Source: Calliopsis andreniformis (lineage: Eukaryota > Arthropoda > Insecta > Hymenoptera > Andrenidae). Taken from it: a DNA stretch of 64,000 nt. The notes beneath the pieces were generated by a model. That model saw only the letters and a program-made list of their open reading frames with translations. It searched no databases and was not told the DNA's origin. The first letter of the stretch is position 1, and every line of letters starts with the position of its first letter. A program made the translations under genes and the position numbers. Positions 1 through 11,400 of the stretch are shown here, one piece after another. The stretch spans positions 17,524,961 through 17,588,960 of the forward strand of contig NC_135071.1 of assembly GCF_051401765.1 (NCBI RefSeq), read 5' to 3'.

Positions 1-1179
1 AAGATCGCTTGTGCCTTTTTAAGTGTAATGGTTCTGACTTTTCATTCACGGTGGACTATGCTTTTACGATACCAAGATTTTCTTTTGGTAATGGATTTTT
101 TGGGAGACTTAGAGGGTCTTCTTTTTCAAGTGCTTTAATGGTGAGGCAATTTTGGAGAATTTTAAATGTGTAGAGACAAGAGAGTTTGTATATTATTATA
201 GAGTATGCAAAATATATAAAGCGTAAATTATGGGATTTGACAAATAAATGGTTCTATTTCTTTAATTGTCTCTTTATGAAAGTGTGACATTGCATAAATC
301 CACGGTGCAATTATTAGCAACTCTGTAAACTATTTTAGACTATTTTTGAAGGTTAATTTAGATTTAGAAAATTTTGTACGTACATATTCTTTCTCTGAGA
401 ATTGTGTTTTAAGTTTGAAAAAATTTCGATAATTATTGTACTTCGAGCAGTAGGGTAACAGGTGTTCTATAATTATTCTTATAAGAGATTTTTAATGGAG
501 GGAGGAGTTCCTTATTTTGTTGAAGTAAATATCGAAATTTAATAAGCGCAATTCGTTTTAGAGTAACTTGTAGAGTTTCATACGCTGTATCAAAGTAAGA
601 ATGAGTAACATTGAGTCCATTGTTTTTTGGAAGCAGGGATATTCATGTTTTCAAGCCTGCAACGGTTGCACCGTTTAAAAAAGGCTCATTCTGGATGAAT
701 CATGTGTGTCTGCGTCTCCAGCAACGCGTGTACAAATGCGTAGGAAGCTGTGCCCGTTGTGCGACCATACGAACGTAAAAATCTGTTCCAAATATGGTCG
801 AGTCGTTATAACAGGTTTCGATCATTTTAATGCAACGCGCCATACAGACGGTTTTAACTAAAACATGAATTTCATTTCGGATAATTACTTCGAGTTACAC
901 TTTCTGCGAAACTTTTTTGAACTGATTAGTTATATAATCATAATTATCTAAATGATGAAAAGGTATTGGAAGTGAGCAAAGGGACATCGTAATTTGTATA
1001 TATTTAATATTACTAATCTTCCATAGTAAAATATATGTCAAATTTATATCTGCATAGTAATGCAATAATATTAAATAGATCCTTAAATAAAACTTATGTC
1101 TGATTTCTAATGAAGGCAGTATTTTTGCGTTCAAATGTCGCGATTTGTGAAACTAAATGGTGATAAGATTGAGCAAACA
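1..1179. other. AT-rich stretch without recognisable gene
   Basis: I see no reading frame with coding character, no RNA gene and no clear repeat here. It lies downstream of the minus-strand Spt6 gene. A less AT-rich patch around 640-850 has no ORF or splice structure that I could support. Confidence 0.5.
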
Positions 1180-1185
1180 TTTATT
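1180..1185 (-). terminator. Candidate Spt6 poly(A) signal
   Basis: On the minus strand this reads AATAAA, about 410 bases past the Spt6 stop codon. It is the nearest canonical hexamer I noticed downstream of the gene, so the 3' UTR would be roughly 0.4 kb. Confidence 0.4.
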
Positions 1186-1590
1186 TCTAAATGTCGTTTC
1201 ACTGAGGTAGAATATTCTAAACATTACTTATTCGTAAAAAGAAGAGCTCTCAAGGCTCTTATACATTTGAAAATAAGAAGAATACTTTGCTAAACTGAAA
1301 TATATAAAATCTACATCCAATCAACTTAATTCAGCTTCATCTTCTTGTCTGATATAACTTAAACATTTTCCTCTTAGACTGCGACAAAAAATTCGTAATA
1401 AAGGTTTGGAAAAAAATTGTTTAAAAAAAAATGTATAATTTGTACTCGTAGTAAATACTTCGTATTATAAAAAATTACCTATAATAATGGACGATAATGA
1501 AAATCATCCATAATGGTTCAACTTCCTCCTTTCGTTTATCATAGAGTAAATAAGATTAGTCTCAGGTAACCAATTATTTTAGCTAGAACA

Positions 1591-4500
1591 TTAATCCCAA
1601 CTTTCATCGTACAAGGGAGTACCATCTCCACTCAGAGACATACTCCGAGGACTAGAATTTGTAAATGGAGTTTCTCTAGGAGATTTGTAGGACGGTGTAC
1701 GACCTGGTGTTCTATTCCGCGGAGTTGTTTTCTCCTTTTGGTTCTCTTGATTTCTTGGCGTTCGTCTAGAGTCATCGTACCTTGGAGTACTACTGCTACT
1801 ACAATGCGAAACAAATATATGCATTCCATCACTATTTCATCACCGAAAATATAAATTTGAAAATATTAAATCTAAACTTACAATTCTTTGGAAGTAGATT
1901 GCTTAGAACGCGCCCAAGCTTCAGCAGCTTTAGTCCAGTTCGTTGTGTCAGACGTTGTGGACACAGGTCTATGAGATCTTGAGGATCTATGTGCATTCGG
2001 ATTCATTGCAGGGGGAATGGGTTGTAAAAATGGTCCTTGAGCGTGGTTAGGAGTTTGTGGATGATGAGGTGTGTGGTGCGGAGTGTGATAAGGAGTCATA
2101 AATGGAGTCTGACCTGAAGGCGTATACGGTGTACTTCCAAACACTCCATAGTTAGTGATACTGACAGCTCCTGGTGTATATGGAGGATAATGTGGAGTTT
2201 GATTTGCTACTTTGGATAGGGAATGTAGCATATGATGTGGCATGTTTTGAGCCACTCTCTGTATCGCATCTGGATTCACTCCTAAAATAAAAAGATAATA
2301 GACACTTTAGTGATTTAATCTCACAAGAATATAGGAAGATAATAATTACCATTCATTCCTGGAGTACCATTATATGGTGTTCTAGAAGTAATTGCTCCGT
2401 GTGGAGTACCAGGTGTGACTTGACCAGGTATAGGATCTCTAAAGTGTTCCTTAAACCAGCGGACTAAGTCACCCACTCTGCTAAACATTTGGCCTCTGTA
2501 ACGAAATCCTTCTGGTGTCACAGTAACATATTCGTGACGGCAGCGAGTCCTTGGTAAATAAGAAAGTAAAAATTTCCCAGGATAATTCTAGAAAAATGAA
2601 AAACAGTAGTTAGATCCCCTGCAAAATAATACAAATATTAAATTAGAGTTTGGAGCAATCTTACTTTAGCAGCTGAAATGATATATGGTATTCCTCCAGG
2701 ATTCTGCTTCTTCTGTTCTTTCAAAATTTCTTCCGCTTTGTCTTTAATGCCCTCCACATTTGGTTTATAATACTTGAAATCCAAAAGTTCAGTAGCATAT
2801 GCGGCCATAGGATTAATGTGTCTTGCAATAATTTCATCCAAGTCTTCAAATTCTTCGCCGCCAATCCAGAGACTACGACCTAGAGAGAATGTATTTTCTT
2901 TGCCCTCTTCTGTCACATCAATATGTTGGTAAATGTTGTCTGTGACTTTCCATGTCACTGTCAAATGATCAGCTCCTTTACTACTCGGCCTTATTATCGC
3001 TTCTCCTTGCTTCACAGTCTGCATTATTTTTTCTGCTTCAGCAAAGCTTACGTTATGGAAGCTAGGGTGAATTATAACACGTTTCACGTAAGTCTGTCTT
3101 TGCTGCGCTTTCTTTGTATCCTCTTCATTCTTCTTATCTTTCTCTTCTGCGTCCACATCGTAATGCACATCTCTCTGTTGTCGCCATTCATGATTCTTAT
3201 CGATAAGGTCACTTGTCTTGCTGGTACATTCGACACTGAATCGGTCTACTTCTATTTTGATTATTCGACAGTGAATCACTTGACCCTCGTGCACTCTTTC
3301 TGCTGGGTTAGCAACGTGCTTATCAGATAGGTTTTTCACGTGGATGTATCCTGATATTCCATTATCCAATCTCAAACGTACTCCAGTCGCCTTTCCTGGA
3401 CAAGCACCAGCATCAAAATGGTTCCAGACTTCAGACAATTCTGGGAAGTCATTTTTCAAACAGAATGGACATTGCCACAAACCAGTCTCGTCGTTTCTAA
3501 CAGGATTGGCTTGGTCCAACTGTTCTCCCTGAGGTTTCCTGTGACTTATTCCAACAACAGTCGCTAGGACTAATTTTCCAACATAAAATGACTCTGGAGT
3601 TTCCTTCGTCAAAATATCGAACAACTTCTCTGTGCTTGGGGGCTGATAGGCCACACGCAGATCCTTATATCTAGAATTCAGTTCAGCTCTTATATCGTAA
3701 AGAGTAATGCACTTGTTTCCAAAACCCTGCCTTTCAAGCTCCTCGGCGAATGCATCGAGATCTAAGTCTTTCAGCCTCTCTGGCGATTCAAGAATTTCTT
3801 CCAAAGCGCCAGCAGGATTTGCATCTTCGTCGTCGTATTCTAAGGCATCTACGGCCATTTTTCTAGCCCATTCGTACGTCTCTGGATGTACACGGGATCC
3901 ATCCAGTACTTCTACGTACGCCTCGGTACTATCTCCTAAACTATTTGTATCTATTTTAATAAAGCCAGCACAGTTAACAAATACTTTAGGACCCATGTGA
4001 CATGCTGTTATAAGTTGCGTTCTATTCTCTAATCTCTGATTGGTCTGCTTCAGGATTTTAAGTAATGCCTGACTCTTTCTAGGGCCCAAGCCACAAACAA
4101 ATTGTACTAAATTCGCTGTATAAGGTTGCTGAACAGCTCTATTCAAATCTACTCCGACTTCGTTCACGCGATTTATAAACTCCAAGTATAAATTTTCTAT
4201 CAGATCCTCCTTAGGAAGTTGATCTTGCAAAGGATGATACTTAAGGCACAAAATTTCTTCGTCTATGGTACACAGCTGAGAAAATTCCAGCAAAGGATCT
4301 TGCATCCTTCTCGCCAAGGATATAGCTTGCCTCAGCAGTTCTGGATAGTCTCTGAATTCTGATACACCTTTATTACTGTTTGCATAAACTTTGGCAAACT
4401 CGTTATCACATATTTCCACTTGGATCATAGGGAATTGCTCGTCCTCTACTAGACTGGAAATACATTCCTTCACGTCTGTCACTATCATCATTGCTTCTCT

Positions 4501-7422
4501 AGATTCGCCGCTTACTACCACGACGTGTGGTTTCTTCGTGGCAATGAAATTCTTAAGTGCTAATAAATCGGCCGCCTTCATCATTTTCTCGTTATCTCGG
4601 AAACTGTTCTTACGTTTTAATAAATGCGGTAGTCTGAGGTAATCGGTGCATTCTCCATCTGGAGAAACTATACAAGCGAAAGCAGCTTGGGAAGGATCAG
4701 GTACGTAGGACAGGCCCAATACTCGAATCCCTTTACTAGTGTTCCAATCTTCGTCGTCTTCTTCGAGGAATTCACAACTGTATGGAGCAATTTTAATCCA
4801 GTTGTACATTTTACGACAGCAAGCTTTCATAACACATTCTTTTGCTTCTGTTAGGAGATTCATTCGCAATTCCTTCTTCAATTGCGGTATTACAATACGA
4901 TTTAAAGCTACTTCCACACTGCCAGTTCTTAATGTGTTCCAATCTTGAACACTTTTACTAAATTCATCCCTATAGTACAGTTGCTTTATTTCATCGATGT
5001 AATTATTGGTGGTATTTCCTTCTATTACATCGCTAAAGGATAATGTAACAAGCTTGTCTTCGTCTCCAATAATTAATTTTAGAAACTGATCCCCGACAAG
5101 ATCTCGCACAGGTTTATCTTTAATATATTTTAATCCATAAAGGGGATGGCTTTCATCGATCTCCTTTACTCCCTTTTTTGTTGGTTTTACAGACAACTTT
5201 GCTCTTTCCATATACATTTCTCTAACGGATTTACGTACCAGTGGCTCATGTGCCAATTGGATTGCAACCATCAACTGTGCAGCTTTCAGCACTTCGTCAG
5301 TTGTGTTGAAAATTGCTGAAGTAAAATCAGTGGCTATTATACTAGGTTCAATTGGTTCTTGGTCTACCTCGTGACGTTGATAGTTGTCTCGTAGATTTTC
5401 TGCAAAGTGTTCTGGCGACAGACCAAACCTTTTGGCAAGCCCATCCAAACCAGCTTTTTTACAGATGTAATAAGATCCTTTCCTAACTGGTTGTTTCAAT
5501 GTGTCTTCTGGCTCTTCCTCCTCGTCATCTACATCAGCAATGTCTTCTGGCGGAGCTTCGCCATTTTCTTCAGCTTCCGCAATTTGTTGCCTCCTTTTCT
5601 CAAGTCGAGCTTTTTTCTTTTCTTCTTTTTGCTTTCTGCGAAGGTCTTCTTGCATGGCTGAAACGTCTTGACCATAGTACAGCATGAAATGCTGGTAAAC
5701 GTCGTTCAATTCTTCGAAAGTCTGAGCACTTTTAAGTCGTTCGATGTCATCGTCTTTAATAACCCGTACGCTATCGGGCAAGGGAGAATCAGGGTTTTTC
5801 ATAATTTCATCTAACTGGAAGTTTCTCATTTTTTCAAAGAGCTTGAGTAAATTTTCTCTTCTCTGCTGGAGTTGGCACCATTTCGCGTCGAACTTATATA
5901 TCTTCCATAAGTCGTTGATATTTAATTCCGGCAAAACATATTCCTTTCTATAAAACGAGATGAATGGGACTTCAAAGTTTTGATTTCGCATGAAGTCTAG
6001 AGCTTTTTTAATCTTGCCGACTGTTTGTGGACCTTTCTTAGCTCTTTCTTTAGCTTCTTCGTTTAAGTGAGCGTCTTGTATCGAAATTGTTGGCTGACAG
6101 AATGCTTGCTTGTATATCCATTCTGCCTCTAAATCTAATTCGTCTGAACCTTCTGCTGTGGGAGTAATCGGAACAGATCGAAGTTGCATACGTTCAGGAA
6201 TGTCTGTTGTGCGAATTTCATTATCCACATCGGTGAAATGTCCGCGTATAAGTTCACTAGGTTCGTATATTTCGAAAATGCTTTTCTTTGTACTCTTTTT
6301 CTTAAAGTGTTTCTTTGATCGTCGTGGTCGATCTTCTATTTCTTCCTGATATTCATCTTCTTCCTCCTCCTCTTCTTCAAATTCATCTCCATATTTCTCG
6401 AACTCGTCGAAATCGAAATCGACACCAAAAATATCCTGAGCTTCTTGCAAAGCAGCATCCGAAAAAATTGGCCTTTTCTTCTTTCTTTTCTCGGTTATAG
6501 GTACTCCATCACCATCCACTATAAAATCATCTTCGTCTTCACTTTCTTCTTCGTCAAACCCTTCTACTTCAGGCCTGTGACTAATTTCGCTTCTCTCTTC
6601 ATCCTCCTATAGATAAGAATGAGTACTTTCAGATGTTATTATTTTATTCTAAATTTAAAAAATTACCTCTCCAGATCCTTGAAATAGTTCATTAGCAATG
6701 GCATTTCTTTCATCATCTGCTTCTTTCTCTTCTTCTTCTTCAGATTCCTCGTCTTGTATTCTCCTTAAACGTTTAAAACGACGTTTCTAAAAAAAATTTA
6801 AGCATGTTTCAGGACTCAGATCAATTAATAAATTTTCTACAGATTTTCTGATTCTCTAGATACCCTTTCAACTTTAACTCCTAAATTCTCTTCAAGTAAC
6901 TCGTAATCTTCATCTTCCAAACGATCATCAAAGTCTTCATCATCGCTTTTTTTACGTTTCCCAGATCTTTCCGATGCATCACTATCATAACCTTCATTAT
7001 CTTCAATTGGGTTATCGTCAATAAGTCCTGGTACCTCTCCCTCATCTTCTAAGTATTAAAAACATATAAGTAATACGTATCTTTGCTACTTCCTATACTA
7101 AATACTATGAAACTTAATTAAAAATAATCTGAATGTTCTAGAAATGTTTCAAGTTCAACAAATATGGAACTCCCAGTTTAAGTTTTCTATTGCATAAATG
7201 TTTTAGTAAACGCTTTTATACCATCATCGTCTTCCTCGTCGTCGCTGTCTTGCATAGCTTTTAACTTTTTAAGTTTCTTCCTCTCGTTAACATCGAGTTC
7301 CTCTTCCTCCTGGAATACCGCAGAATGTTAGGTTATACGAAATCCGTGTCTAAATTTCGTATATTAAATATATCAATTCTCACCTCACTCTCTTCTGCTT
7401 CAGCATCCAAGTAGTCTGCCAT
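1591..7422 (-). CDS. Spt6: Transcription elongation factor SPT6 (8 coding exons)
   Basis: Histone H3-H4 chaperone that travels with RNA polymerase II in the nucleus. Coding exons in gene order: 7422-7384, 7309-7222, 7048-6864, 6786-6667, 6606-2665, 2587-2350, 2281-1882, about 1798-1591. They sum to 5220 nt, or 1739 residues, close to the family's usual size. The protein has a very acidic N-terminus (about 1-230), then the bacterial-Tex-like core with YqgF-like and helix-hairpin-helix segments ([15 protein letters not shown]). An S1 domain follows ([20 protein letters not shown]), then tandem SH2 domains ([23 protein letters not shown]) that in this family bind the phosphorylated Rpb1 linker. 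The tail is rich in Thr-Pro and Ser-Pro. The start [13 protein letters not shown] lies in a 39-nt first exon; the first Met of the long exon is not the start. The exact acceptor of the last exon is uncertain by a few bases because of TAG repeats. Confidence 0.95.
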
Positions 7423-8041
7423 TTCTTTCTTATGATTTTAGTTTTTCGGAAGAACACAACAAGGGATTGCTTAGAAAAAAGAAAACATACACGTAGAGCG
7501 GATCTACTTTGCAGGAAGCAGTCGTTGGCAATTGTATGATGTATGACATTGCACAGCTGTTTCATACATGCATAGATTATATACGTATAGATATTATATG
7601 TATAAAGGACTAAACGTAGTATGTAGTGAAACACATACGCAAAAGTAACCTACATTACACTTAACCAGAGTTAAATCTACTTAGAATCAAGTATAGATAT
7701 ATAATTAGGTATATTTTAACTTAAGCTAGTTTAATTTGCTTAAGACTTAAATTAGTTTAAGTTACCTTAATGTTAATGCTACGGTAATCTTATAATAACA
7801 GAAAGAAGCATTTTGTAAAGGTCAAAACATGGACAGAAAAAATGCTTAGCCATCTAGCGGCGGCACGTACAAGCTAAAACCCATATTTAAAATGCGTAAA
7901 AATGATAAAAATCATTTATTTATTAATTTCTTCGGAATTTGAGTATGTAAAATTATTAGAACATCTCCACTATATTCATTATAATATTTTTTTAAAAACA
8001 GTTATATCACTAGTCATTAAGAAGCAAAAAATGTTGAATCA
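7423..8041. other. Spacer between Spt6 5' end and upstream gene 3' end
   Basis: This must contain the Spt6 promoter and 5' UTR. I could not place a TATA box or initiator with confidence. AATAAA-like hexamers for the neighbouring minus-strand gene occur at 7915-7920 and 8042-8047. No other gene is visible. Confidence 0.4.
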
Positions 8042-8047
8042 TTTATT
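8042..8047 (-). terminator. Candidate poly(A) signal of the repeat-rich secreted protein gene
   Basis: AATAAA on the minus strand, about 420 bases past the stop codon at 8465. A second hexamer is at 7915-7920. Either could serve. Confidence 0.4.
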
Positions 8048-8464
8048 AAAAATATGAACACCAGAAGTATTGAGTTGTACAAAGAATAAAACAATCTACA
8101 GAATTTGTTCTACATTTCAGCATTTAATAGAAATACTTTACATTGGTTCAGGATCGTGGCTCATCCACCACTCATGTCATTATCTGTCGATTATCAGCTA
8201 ACAGTAACCACTGCATAATAGTGTAATTACTTCAAAGAATCAGCGTGTATTCTTCACCAGTTGTCAACATGATTATACAGAATTCCATCATACACGAAGC
8301 TATATCCGTGAACAACGAGTAAAATAAATTACGAGCACTTACGTAACTAACGCAAAATAAAATAGCCATCTAAGCAATTCTAGAGTAACTTAAATCTTAT
8401 CCCACGCAAGAATAACTATTCTTCTTCTTGCTGCTCCATTCTCTTCATCTTTCGTCATTCTTAA

Positions 8465-11400
8465 CTATCCTGCCCAACCTGAAACAATATTCTCATCATG
8501 TCTCATCCTGAGTTAATTTATTAAAATTTTAATTTCAGAAGACTTACTGTTCGCACTGCTACTTGCATAAGCTGAGGCACCACTCGAAGACCATGAGCCA
8601 CTTCCGGCATGGGCCGCTGCTCCACTGGATGCCCAACTTCCGCTGTTCGATTGTCCAAAGGCGGCCCCTGGATCTGAGGAATAAAGAACATTTTTTTTTA
8701 CTTAGTATATTTAACTCTGTATGTGGGTTTACTTTCCTTATTTTATTTTTAGAACTAATTGCCATCTAGTAACTATGTTACACGATATTACATAACATAG
8801 ATCGCGTGTCAAGAAAGCGGAAGCTATTTGATGAGACTGAAGATTGCCACTAATTAACACTCAACTCTGATTTATGGTTTATTATGAGAAAGACTTCATC
8901 AATCAAGTGGACTCTCGACTCTATTCGACAGCATATCTCGAAGCAACTGTCTGTCGCGTGGGAATTCACGTTCATTCAATTACATCGACTCTCGTCTTCA
9001 AGCTCTCCGTTCTTTGACTTTTCACGACAAATATGCATGCATTCTCTGTATAAAGAAACCTGACTTCTCTTCAAATCTCTGTGTAACGAGATAGAGACAA
9101 AGTAGACTCACTCGTAGCACCACCAAGCGTGCCAGTTTTGGTGTCAGCTAAGTTGGATGCTTGAGAGCCGCTAATAGCTCCAGAGAATGCACCACTAAAG
9201 GCATTCCCCTGTCCAAAAAGTTTCCCAAAGCTTTCTGGACCAATACCAACACCTCCTCCGCTACCAGAACCGCGGTTTGTCGATAAAGTGTTTTTCACGT
9301 TGGGGAAACTTCCACTGTTAGTCTGTGCAAAATTTGAGCCTGAGCCAGGCTGTTGATTGGTAGCTGGGAATGAGCCAGAGGTCAAGAATGGATTGGATGC
9401 AAATTTATGAGGTCCGCTGCTTTCGTTTGGTTGGGGACCATTGCCTTGATTATTAAGTCCATCAGGTACTCCAGGTACTCCAGGCACTCCAGGCACTCCG
9501 GGCACTCCAGGTACCCCAGGTACTCCAGGTACTCCAGGTACTCCAGGTACCCCATGTACTCCAGGCACTCCGGGCACTCCAGGTGCTCCAGGCCCTCCAT
9601 GAATTGAACTGACTGCACCTTGGATTCCAGCGTTACCTTGAGTTTGTCCTGCACCTGCTATTGTACCTGCCACTGCTCCTGCTACTGCTCCTACTCCTAA
9701 AAACGGATTGTTTTTACCAATGGGTTTCGTTGGATCCTCTCCAAAAGGTGGAATATGTTTCTGGTTATCTGGAAGGAAGCTAGGAAGGTGTGCAGGCGCT
9801 GCTCCACTAAGGAAAGGATTTCCTTGACCGATTGGTTTTTTGGTAGTTACTTCAGGAACTCCACCTAAATAGTTATAAATAATAAGAAATAAAATAATGA
9901 AGACACAGTGAAGATTTTATAAGTTAATACTGGGGAATATTGAAAACTTTGAGTGCCATTAATTTTGAGTTCACTAAAGTGCGCGAGTCACTATATATAA
10001 TTAAAATGATAGTCAACACGTTAAACTGAATTAAGAGAAATATTTACCAGTGGGAATTGGCACATTGCCACTCAAAAACGGGTTCGATTTGTATGCATCT
10101 GCTCCAGGAATTTGATTTGCACCTTCACTAGGTGGAACTAAAACACCAGACGGGCAATAAGTGGCTCCTGGTGGGCAGCTAAGTCCATCAGCTCCAGATC
10201 CAGATGGAATCCCCCCTGGTTGCAACGAAGGGTTATATCCAAGAGGTCCAGAGATTTTTTTAGTTGCAGGGTGTCCAGAGTGATCGCAAGATTTAGTTCC
10301 ACTTTGACCACTTTCGCTGCATCCACTTCCGCAACCTTGACTTGCACCTGAGCAGCCACCTGGGCTACCCGCAGGTGACGTACCAAATGGATGTTGACTT
10401 CCTGGTCCTGACAATCCTTGATTATTTCCAGGAGCTATTCCATTAGATCCACTCGGATATGGGGTCTTCGTTGTTCCACCATAGGGCCCAGGTTGGTAAG
10501 TAGGAGCGACTGTTGTGGCTTCTCCATGGAGCGCAGGTTGATAAGTGGGTTTCGTAGAACCTATACCAGGTTGAGGTCCAGGTTGATAGCCAGGCTTTAC
10601 TGGACCAGGTTTAGGGTAAGATCCAGGTTGATAGCTAGGCTTTACTGGGCCAGATTCGGGGTAAGACCCTGGTTGATAGCCAGGCTTTGCTGGACCAGCT
10701 TCAGGGTAAGATCCAGGTTGATAGCCAGGCTTTGCTGGGCTAGTTTGAGGATAGGATCCAGGTTGATAACTAGGTTTTGCAGAACCAGATTCAGGATAAG
10801 ATCCAGGTTGATACCCAGGCTTCACAGGTTGAGTTTGAGGATAGGGTCCAGGTTGAAAGGCAGGCGTCGTACCTCCAGTACTCTGTTGATAAAAGGGAGC
10901 CTTGGTAGTACTTCCCACATCATATTGTCCTGTCGGGTACGAAGGTTTCGTGGTTCCAAAAGTTCCAAAGCTGGGTTTCGTCGTTCCAGTTCCTCCATAA
11001 GGTGCTTTAGTAGTGCCATGAGGTCTAATTCCTACTGGACTTCCGGGAGCAGGGCTCACATTTATGTAAAATATCTTACTGTCATCGTTCTTGGGTTTAG
11101 GATGTCCCTTCCTATTTCCTGGTGTCCCAGAACCAAAAGAAGGTTTGGCAGGCGACGATCCAGGTGAGTATGGTCCGTTTTCAGGATGAGCTTTATTACC
11201 TGTATCATAAGGTGTACTTCCATAGGGACTTGCAGTGGTACCAGGCTTAGGGGAGCTGTCTTTGGATCCTGGAGAACTTCCAAATGGAACACCAGGCGCG
11301 CCTACTCCAGGAGTTACATAATTAGGCCCGCTCGCAGGGTTTGGTTTGCCTGCTCCAGCAAATGCCCCGCTTACTGCACTTGCAGATGCACCAGCGAATG

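Noticed and set aside
2638..6519. Start of Spt6 at the first Met of the long exon
   Set aside because: The open frame continues upstream through a clean acceptor at 6606 into four more acidic exons with matching phases, ending at MADYLD in the 39-nt first exon.
10418..11167. Plus-strand ORF of 249 codons, Arg/Ser-rich
   Set aside because: Antisense shadow of the YQPGSYP repeat block and adjacent Gly/Pro coding sequence.
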